The notes below the pieces were generated by a model. It did no database searches. It was not told the origin of the DNA and saw only the letters and a list, made by a program, of their open reading frames with translations. This document shows, in pieces, positions 41,616 to 47,500 of a stretch of DNA of 47,500 bases (positions are counted from its first letter, which is position 1; each line of letters starts with the position of its first letter). Source of the stretch: Chrysomallon squamiferum (lineage: Eukaryota > Mollusca > Gastropoda > Neomphalida > Peltospiridae); assembly GCA_012295275.1 (NCBI GenBank), contig CM022673.1, positions 13,115,788 to 13,163,287 of the forward strand, given 5' to 3'. A program made the translations under genes and the position numbers.

Positions 41616-41655
41616 TCTGAGACACGAGAACTCTAACCACTGAGCTAAAAGGTGT
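41612..41655 (-). mobile_element. tRNA-like SINE head fragment (A box only)
   Basis: On the minus strand this reads TTTTAGCTCAGTGGTTAGAG, then TTCTCGTGTCTCAGATATC. TAGCTCAGTGG is a perfect Pol III A box (TRGYNNARNGG), with a pairing D-arm (GCTC/GAGT). The B box is absent because the sequence runs straight into ATC triplets. So this is a truncated tRNA-derived SINE or tRNA pseudogene, not a functional tRNA. Confidence 0.6.
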
Positions 41656-41753
41656 AATTAAGACTTTGTATTCAGCTTGTGAGTACACTGAAATTGACTT
41701 TTTCTCATGACTCATTTGCAATGAACCATTAATGTACCTTTGGGGAAATCTTT

Positions 41754-41756
<3 letters not shown>

Positions 41757-41785
<29 letters not shown>
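41757..41785. repeat. Poly-T tract, 29 nt
   Basis: Pure T-run. Confidence 0.96.
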
Positions 41786-41787
<2 letters not shown>

Positions 41788-41849
41788 CAGAAGATAAGAT
41801 AATTACATTTGTAATTAAATAAAATCTGAAACACAGCCTCACAATCTGA

Positions 41850-42135
41850 AATGATTTTTATTTATTTATTTTTTTGTTTCTGTTTGTTTAATTTTTTAAT
41901 TCTATTTTTGTATTTGTTTTGTGAATGTTTTGTGTGGTGTTGGTATTGTAAATGTTTTATTTATTTATTTGTTTGTTTGTTTATTTATTTGTCTATTTAT
42001 TTGTTTGTTTGTCTATTTCATTCATTTATTTATTTGTTTTATTTATTTATTTTTGTGTTTATTTATTTATTTATTTATTTGATGTTTATTTACTGTTTGA
42101 TTTTATTTAATATTACATAATTTATTAATTATTTT
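41850..42135. repeat. (TTTA/TTTG)n low complexity
   Basis: Imperfect tetramers. They explain the Phe/Leu/Tyr/Ile plus-strand frame. Confidence 0.9.
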
Positions 42136-42280
42136 CTTTCATCCATCCATAATAACAATAACAAAAACAACAACACCATTCAAGTACCCATGATAAGCAT
42201 AATTAAGCATTTTTAATTTTTAATTTTATTTTAATGAAAACAGGTTAACAAACACATATTTTACTTTTACCACATAACCA

Positions 42281-42331
42281 TCAAGCCTGTGACATTCATA
42301 TCAGACCTGTGACATTCATATCAGACCTGTG
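42281..42331. repeat. 20-bp tandem repeat, 2.5 copies
   Basis: CCTGTGACATTCATATCAGA occurs twice in succession, then a partial CCTGTG. Nearby, ACGACAGGCATACATGA and ATGACAGGCATACAAGA (about 42402 and 42447) form another pair 45 bp apart. Confidence 0.93.
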
Positions 42332-42654
42332 TTGTTGTTTTTTATACAAAAGTATGAACAAAGTGATACATCTTCCTCAAACCACTGAAAATTCTGGACC
42401 CACGACAGGCATACATGAACAATTTTGATTAAAAATTAGGGATCCATGACAGGCATACAAGAGTAGTACTAATACATTCAGAATTACCACATTTTCCTTA
42501 TACAATACCACAAACGTTTATTCTGATAAAAAAAAAATAAGTATTGAGAAAAAGATGTCTAATCCTGTGAAAATGAAAAGATAATTTTCCAGCCAACCAT
42601 TATGATAAGAAAATGACAGAGCAATTATGCAGGGTTATCTGAACATGCAAACAT

Positions 42655-43074
42655 TTACAAAGGTATTAGAAGATTTATAATCACTGCCCATAGACAGAGG
42701 TAATCACAGCTGTTGTAAAATAAACACAGAGAAAAAAAAAAAAATCTTATACGAGATTGTGTGTAAGTCAGAGGATGTCCTGGACATGTTTGCTTGAAGA
42801 TTGTTTTGATGGAAGGATGGTTGAGGTCTGTCCTCGAATTAATTACCTTGGTAGTTTTCATAGAGGTGACATTCATGATGATTTCCAAAATTTTGTTTTT
42901 ACAGTAGTGGCAGCCATTTTGGTTTTCACAGTAGTGACAGCCATGATTGGTTTTCACAGTGTTGTTTGTTGTCACTAAATCTGCCACAGTTTCTAAGATG
43001 TGCTTGAAATGTTTTGCAAATGTAAACAAGCCATAAAAAGCCAGCAGATCAGTTTGAGGATAACAGAGTTTCAT
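42655..43074 (-). CDS. 139-codon open frame containing an in-frame repeat; uncertain
   Basis: From an ATG at 43074 to a stop at 42655. It starts MKLCYPQTDLLAFYGLFTF, then AKHFKHILETVADLV. Residues about 44-62 hold GCHYCENQN followed by GCHYCKNKI, a nine-residue repeat with paired CHYC motifs. A diverged copy, NVTSMKTTK, follows. The 27-base period keeps the frame, which may simply be a minisatellite effect. CHYC is Zn-ligand-like, but no known fold is recognised. No splice or promoter context supports it. Confidence 0.18.
   Translation of the reverse strand: MKLCYPQTDLLAFYGLFTFAKHFKHILETVADLVTTNNTVKTNHGCHYCENQNGCHYCKNKILEIIMNVTSMKTTKVINSRTDLNHPSIKTIFKQTCPGHPLTYTQSRIRFFFFSLCLFYNSCDYLCLWAVIINLLIPL
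42854..42965. repeat. 27/28-bp minisatellite (GGTTTTCACAGTAGTGACAG type)
   Basis: GGTTTTCACAGTAGTGACAGCC-like units start near 42895, 42921 and 42949, with a more diverged copy at 42854. Confidence 0.85.
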
Positions 43075-43214
43075 TTGATTCGGTCTGTTGACAGAATTGA
43101 GTGATTTATTTTTAAATCTTCTTCATCTGCTCTTTTATCACATAATTTCATCATCACAGTGTTTCTGTTTACTCAACAGAAATGTTTTAAAATCTTTTTT
43201 ATCTGTCACTTTTG

Positions 43215-43340
43215 TATTCATTATCATTATTATTATTACTACTACTACTATCATTATTACTATTATTATTATAATTACTAATACTACTACTATTACTACT
43301 ACTACTACTATTAGTACTACTAACTACTATTATTATTCTA
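43215..43340. repeat. (ATT/ACT)n trinucleotide tract
   Basis: ATT and ACT triplets. Source of the Ile/Thr plus-strand frame. Confidence 0.94.
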
Positions 43341-43779
43341 TTTCTTGATTTTCTTTAATTATTTTATTAATATTTTTTTTTGTCTGTTAAAGCTTTTTTT
43401 CTATTTTTTTTTTCTTTTTCACTGTTTTATAATGATAGAGAAATGTGCCTTTTGGCTTAATTTTCCTGGGAGTGTAAATTTACTCAGTAAAACAATTATT
43501 TGTTGTCAGAAATAAGACAACAACATTCTGTTGACTTTAAAATCTTCAGCTTCATATTTTCTCACAAGCTACAGAGAAAAAAAATGGAAGAAAAAAAAGA
43601 AGAAGAACAAAAATAAGCAGAACTGAAGGAAGTAAAAAAACAACAACATTTGATACGTAACTTTCATAAAACTTTTTTCTATTTTAAATTAAATTAATAA
43701 TTTTTTGTTTTTTGTTTTTTTTGTTCATAATTAAAATCTGGATTAATAAAATAATTAAAATTAGAAGAAGCAAAATTAT

Positions 43780-44035
43780 CTTTCTCTTTTTTCTTTTGTA
43801 ATTCTTTCTCTTTTTCTTTCTCCTTTTGTCTCTTTTATATTTTTCTCTTTCTTTAACATTCATTCTATCCAACACATTCTGTCTTCCATTCTTTTGTCCC
43901 CTCTGTCTGTCTCTTAATTTCTATCTATCATATTTCAGTCTCTCTCTCTCTCTCTCTGATTCTTCTCTGAATCTCTCTTTATCTGACTTTTTGTCTGTCT
44001 CTTTCTCTCTGTTTCTCATATTTTACATCTTCCAT
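43780..44035. repeat. Polypyrimidine (CT/TTC)n tract
   Basis: C/T-rich DNA with short pure CT runs (43939-43957). Open frames on both strands are artefacts. Confidence 0.85.
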
Positions 44036-44059
44036 TATGTTTCTTATTTTTACATCTTG

Positions 44060-44420
44060 CTCTCCATTATTAACAAAATGACCACACCCATGGGAATATC
44101 AGCAGTATTTCACTTTCGCTGCATACAGAAATAACTACACAGTGAAACAATGGAACCACTGAAGCAGCTTTCTGTCCCATACATATCCCACAATCCATCA
44201 CACACCCACAGACTTCCTCCACACTCCATATTTAATGAGCCTAATTCACCATGAATCGCCTGTTTTTCAATTTCCACCATTCACCTAATAAAATATTTAG
44301 GCCATTAATAGCGTGCACCACCCTAACTCATAATATATGCATGATGCTATTTTCTATAAGGAATATGATAGTTTTTGCATAGGTGGTAGCATTTCTATGG
44401 ATGAGGTCATGTTATATTAA
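44060..44420. promoter_or_regulatory. Unique island, possibly regulatory
   Basis: Moderate complexity, with GAGCCTAATTCACCATGAATC, CCATTAATAGCGTGCACC and ATAATATATGCATGATGC. No open frame of note. Weak candidate. Confidence 0.2.
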
Positions 44421-44609
44421 TAATAATTGCAGCAGAGATGTACTGATCATAACAATAATAAAAAAAATGTAATTCTCCAATTTTCAATGCTAATTTCAAT
44501 GTTAAATTATAAAGAATAAGATATCTTTCAATAACCATACTGTAGTCATATTCTTTCTCTCTTTCCCTCTGTCTTTTTCCTTCTTTCTCTGTCTTTCTCT
44601 GTGTATCTC

Positions 44610-44621
44610 TACATGTATGTA

Positions 44622-44655
<34 letters not shown>

Positions 44656-44762
44656 TATGTATGTATCTATGTATGTATCTATACACACACACGTTTCTTT
44701 CTTTCTGTCTTTCTTTCTTTTTTCTATCTCATTCTCTCAATATTTCAGGTTCTCTCTCTTTA

Positions 44763-44826
<64 letters not shown>
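44610..44826. repeat. (GTAT)n, (GT)n and (TA)24 microsatellites
   Basis: GTAT/GT at 44610-44652, TTTC patches between, then (TG)n at 44763-44778 passing into about 48 bp of TA to 44825. Three overlapping plus frames here are artefacts. Confidence 0.96.
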
Positions 44827-44832
<6 letters not shown>

Positions 44833-45195
44833 ATTTTATTCTCACTCTTACATTTTTATTTCACTTTCCTTCTTCTTATTCTGTCCCATCCAATCATTCT
44901 GTACTTCTAAATTTCTTTTAATATCCAAACATTATTCTTTTTTTTTCACTTGTAAAATAACAATAATCAAAATCATAATTAAAATAATAAAAATAAAACC
45001 TTTCAGCAATTCTATAACTTGAACTGTTCTTAATTCCTTAGAGATCTCCAAAGTCAAAGGTCAAACGTGGAAACTGACCAATGAGAAATAAGAAGAGACA
45101 GAACCAATCAAACTAATGCTTTCTACTGCACTTAATAGAACTAAAATTCCAATCTAAAATTAATCTGAAAGCATTATAAAATGAAACTATTCTAC

Positions 45196-45232
45196 AGGGG
45201 CAGGTCTAGGCTTTCTGGGGGGGGGGGGTTCC
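45196..45232 (+). mobile_element. Possible DNA-element end remnant (CAGGGGCAGGTCTAGG plus G12)
   Basis: ACAGGGGCAGGTCTAGGC, then TTTCT and a 12-G run. Resembles the 39560-39606 remnant in inverted orientation, and shares AGGGGCAGGTC with 38788-38798. No terminal inverted-repeat partner or target duplication is identified. Confidence 0.2.
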
Positions 45233-45619
45233 ATTATTGAAGTGAGAAGGAGAGAAGAAGGTACAAAATATTAAAGAAAAAAGAAAAACAAAATTCATGA
45301 TTTGCAAAAGACATTAGTGAGATATGGAAAGTGATGGACCCTTGAATCTGTTTCTGGTTTAATACTGTTTAAGTAAGCCCAGATCAGGTGCCACAACACT
45401 GCTAACATAATAAACCACATTAATATCAAAATAATCAAATAATTTCTCTCCTTTTTTTTTTCTATCAACTGATGATGGCAAATTGTTGATTTGCTGTCAC
45501 TTCGAATAACCCGACAACTAATATTAATACTGGGAGTATGACTGTTTCAGAGTCACCATTAATACCAGAATTGAAAACTTAGTGTTGTAAGCTAATAGTA
45601 TATGATATTTTTGTTATTT

Positions 45620-45627
45620 TATTATTA

Positions 45628-45671
<44 letters not shown>

Positions 45672-45686
45672 GTTATTATTATTATA
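45620..45686. repeat. (ATT)n microsatellite
   Basis: ATT triplets with few interruptions. Confidence 0.96.
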
Positions 45687-45689
45687 TTG

Positions 45690-46080
45690 CATCAGACATT
45701 ACAATAATTATTATTAACAAATAAAATACTGAATATTTGAAGTAACAGTCACTCTCCCATACTTTTATGTACCTTTCATTGAAAGTGGTCACTGTATGTA
45801 TAAATATTTTTATCATATCTTTATTTGCCATAACAGTTAATATTGTTGTAGAATATAATTAAAAAGTTGCTGTGATCTGCTGTAACTGTTATGTATATAT
45901 AGCCATGCTAAACTCAGGATCAAATTAACAGCAAGCCTTGTAATTCTAGACTTCAGGGCTAGAGAGTCAGTCAGGAGGGGAGATCACTCTGTGTGGGTTT
46001 TAAGGACCTCCTGTAGAGACAAGAAGATAACTTACTGACTGAAACCAGTAAAACAATAGAAACAGATTTACTAACGTCAC
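45690..46080. other. Unannotated unique stretch
   Basis: Ordinary AT-rich DNA, with a more complex part at 45940-46030 (GGGCTAGAGAGTCAGTCAGG, GGACCTCCTGTAGAG) lacking an open frame. Nothing assignable. Confidence 0.4.
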
Positions 46081-46157
46081 ACAGGAAAATGTGTACTTGT
46101 ATATGCTTGAGTCTTTCATACATACATATGTGTTATTTGGGGTGTGTATGTGTTTAT

Positions 46158-46190
46158 GCATATATATATATGTATGTATGTATTTATGTA

Positions 46191-46240
<50 letters not shown>

Positions 46241-46267
46241 GTGAGAGAGAGGTGAGAGAGAGAGAGT
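46158..46267. repeat. (TA)n, (GTAT)n, (GT)20 and (GA)n compound microsatellite
   Basis: TA at 46159-46170, GTAT to about 46195, GT at 46195-46234, then GAGAGAGGT units to 46267. Confidence 0.97.
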
Positions 46268-46485
46268 GTATGTCAACATTTGCATGTAATCTATTCTGTT
46301 TGTATGAATGGACAGATCTCTAATTTCTAATAACTGGTATCAGCTGCATCAGTGTTTAGTATTTCTCCTATAACTTGATGACTGCACCGTACCCACAACA
46401 AACGAACTTGAACCGTGCATGTCTTGCAAAAAAAAATACATGAGATAAAATATTCTCATTGTGAGGTGAACATAGATGGAATTAC

Positions 46486-46592
46486 GAGTCTCGACACTGT
46501 GTCCATTCTTCCGTTCAGCCGTTTTCAATGACTCTGCCACCATTTTGACTTTATCTCTGATCTGCCCTTGCGATCCACCAACTTGCAGTTCC
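46486..46592 (-). CDS. Candidate 107-nt minus-strand exon with a good start codon
   Basis: On minus, GTTCGTGTTCCCCTCACAG is a strong acceptor (first exon base 46592). The frame reads ELQVGGSQGQIRDKVK, then MVAESLKTAERKNGHSVET, up to a fair donor, GTAATT, at 46485. The Met at 46543 lies in AAAATGG, a strong start context, so this could be a first coding exon instead of an internal one. GC and CpG content are among the highest in the window. The frame stays open to 46349. No family is recognised. The opposite strand is also open (46568-46792). Confidence 0.3.
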
Positions 46593-47040
46593 CTGTGAGG
46601 GGAACACGAACCCCCAGCGGGTCACACCCTTGCGACACCCCACGAAACTCAAACGCACTTCAGAATGATAAGATTTCAACAAAAATGATAAACATCATCC
46701 GAGTCTTTTGTACGAATGATTTGTGTGTGGTTATTCGACTGCTTAATTTTAATGGCTTTCAGATGGGAAATGCCAAGCTGAGCAACAAATGACAGAAAAC
46801 AGAATGAAATGAACACCGTCTATGTTTTCATTGCTGTGATAGAAAAAAAAATGCACAGTAATATCAAACTGCTGAAGAGAGGCATAAAGTGCATGGAGAT
46901 AGGTAAACTTTGGACAGTTATTTTTACTTGTTTGTGAAACATTGCAAGATTTATCGACATGGCGGCCATTTTCCTGCAGAAGTTTCTATCAGCTAACGAG
47001 ACTTGTTTTCTTTGTAAACAGTTTTTACACAGCAACATTT
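46593..47040. promoter_or_regulatory. CpG-containing island with overlapping YY1-like sites
   Basis: CpG-containing unique sequence. CATGGCGGCCATTTT (46958-46972) has two YY1-like cores in opposite orientation (ATGGC-G-GCCAT dyad). YY1-type elements sit near many animal promoters, so this could be the promoter region of the minus-strand exon candidate at 46486-46592. That link is inferred. Confidence 0.3.
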
Positions 47041-47084
47041 AAAGTTTTAAAATATCAAATAGCCAGCTTCATTCTCTCCCGTTT

Positions 47085-47400
47085 TATTTATTTGTTTTAT
47101 TACATTTGTTTTATTTATTCTTTTGTTTGGGGTTTTTTTATGGGCGTTTTTTTTTTTTTTTACTGATTTATTTATTTTATTTTATTTTATTTTATTTTTT
47201 ATTTATGTTATTTTTTTATTTTTTATTTATTTTATTATTTTATTTTATTTTATTATTTTATTTTGTTTTATTTTTTTGTTTGTTTGTTTATTTATTATTT
47301 ATTTATTAATCTATTTATTTATTCATTCATTTATTTATTAATCTATTTATTCATTTATTGATTTGTTTATTTATTTACTCATTTGTTGTTGTTGTTTTCA
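47085..47400. repeat. (TTTAT/TTTA)n low complexity
   Basis: TTTTA pentamers (about 47170-47270), then TTTA/ATTC tetramers to 47385. Three overlapping Phe/Leu/Ile frames are artefacts. Confidence 0.93.
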
Positions 47401-47500
47401 TGGTTTTCTACTTTCATGGTTACTTATTTATTTCCCTCCAATTTATATTTTTAAATCAAATTTGTAGTAACAAAACTGAAATAAAAAAAAAACATTTTCA

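Noticed and set aside
44617-45022. Three overlapping 86-133 codon plus-strand ORFs
   Set aside because: Explained by GT, TA and TTTC repeats; no domain content.

Overview
This window looks like animal genomic DNA from a gene-poor region or very long introns. It has no bacterial gene organisation, rRNA gene, complete tRNA gene or recognisable viral or transposon reading frame. It is strongly AT-rich and crowded with simple repeats: A/T tracts, AT-rich tri-, tetra- and pentanucleotides, GT, GA and TA arrays, and GGAT/CATC arrays. Several diverged minisatellites are also present. Between the repeats lie islands of 200-500 bp with higher GC, no low-complexity sequence and dense homeodomain, GATA, SOX, POU and nuclear-receptor-like words. 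That alternation is typical of a developmental gene desert or giant introns in an invertebrate. A mollusc, possibly a cephalopod, would fit the repeat spectrum, but this is an inference and I could not confirm the taxon.

Layout. From 1 to 7.8 kb: repeats with islands at 1-320, 1838-2205 and 5225-5455. From 7.8 to 9.2 kb: a candidate plus-strand TATA promoter with an ATG-free first exon and splice donor, then a degenerate minisatellite and a short GC-ending-codon stretch. From 9.2 to 22 kb: AT filler, a 50/54-bp alternating minisatellite (13.7 kb) and islands at 11.0, 12.0, 14.2, 17.6, 19.9 and 21.1 kb. From 22.7 to 30.2 kb: the densest run of islands (22.7, 23.2, 26.1, 27.3, 28.3, 28.9 and 30.0 kb), broken by a GT/GA compound microsatellite, a CCAAT-phased tandem repeat and phase-locked pentamer arrays. 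From 31.9 to 37.7 kb: more islands and the best gene-like signals, namely a 57-nt exon candidate at 35240-35296 and a terminal exon candidate at 37500-37625 followed at once by AATAAA and GU-rich sequence. From 38 to 47.5 kb: mostly repeats, with a tRNA-like SINE head at 41.6 kb, an in-frame 27/28-bp repeat at 42.9 kb and a CpG-containing island with a minus-strand exon candidate at 46.5 kb.

Most long open frames here are translations of microsatellites (poly-I, F, S, R-E, H-T) and are not annotated as genes. No protein could be named. Exon calls rest on splice-site quality, open frame, local base composition and polyadenylation signals only. If the plus-strand signals belong to one gene, the window would hold its promoter (8.0 kb), large introns full of regulatory islands, and its 3' end (37.6 kb). 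That link is speculative.
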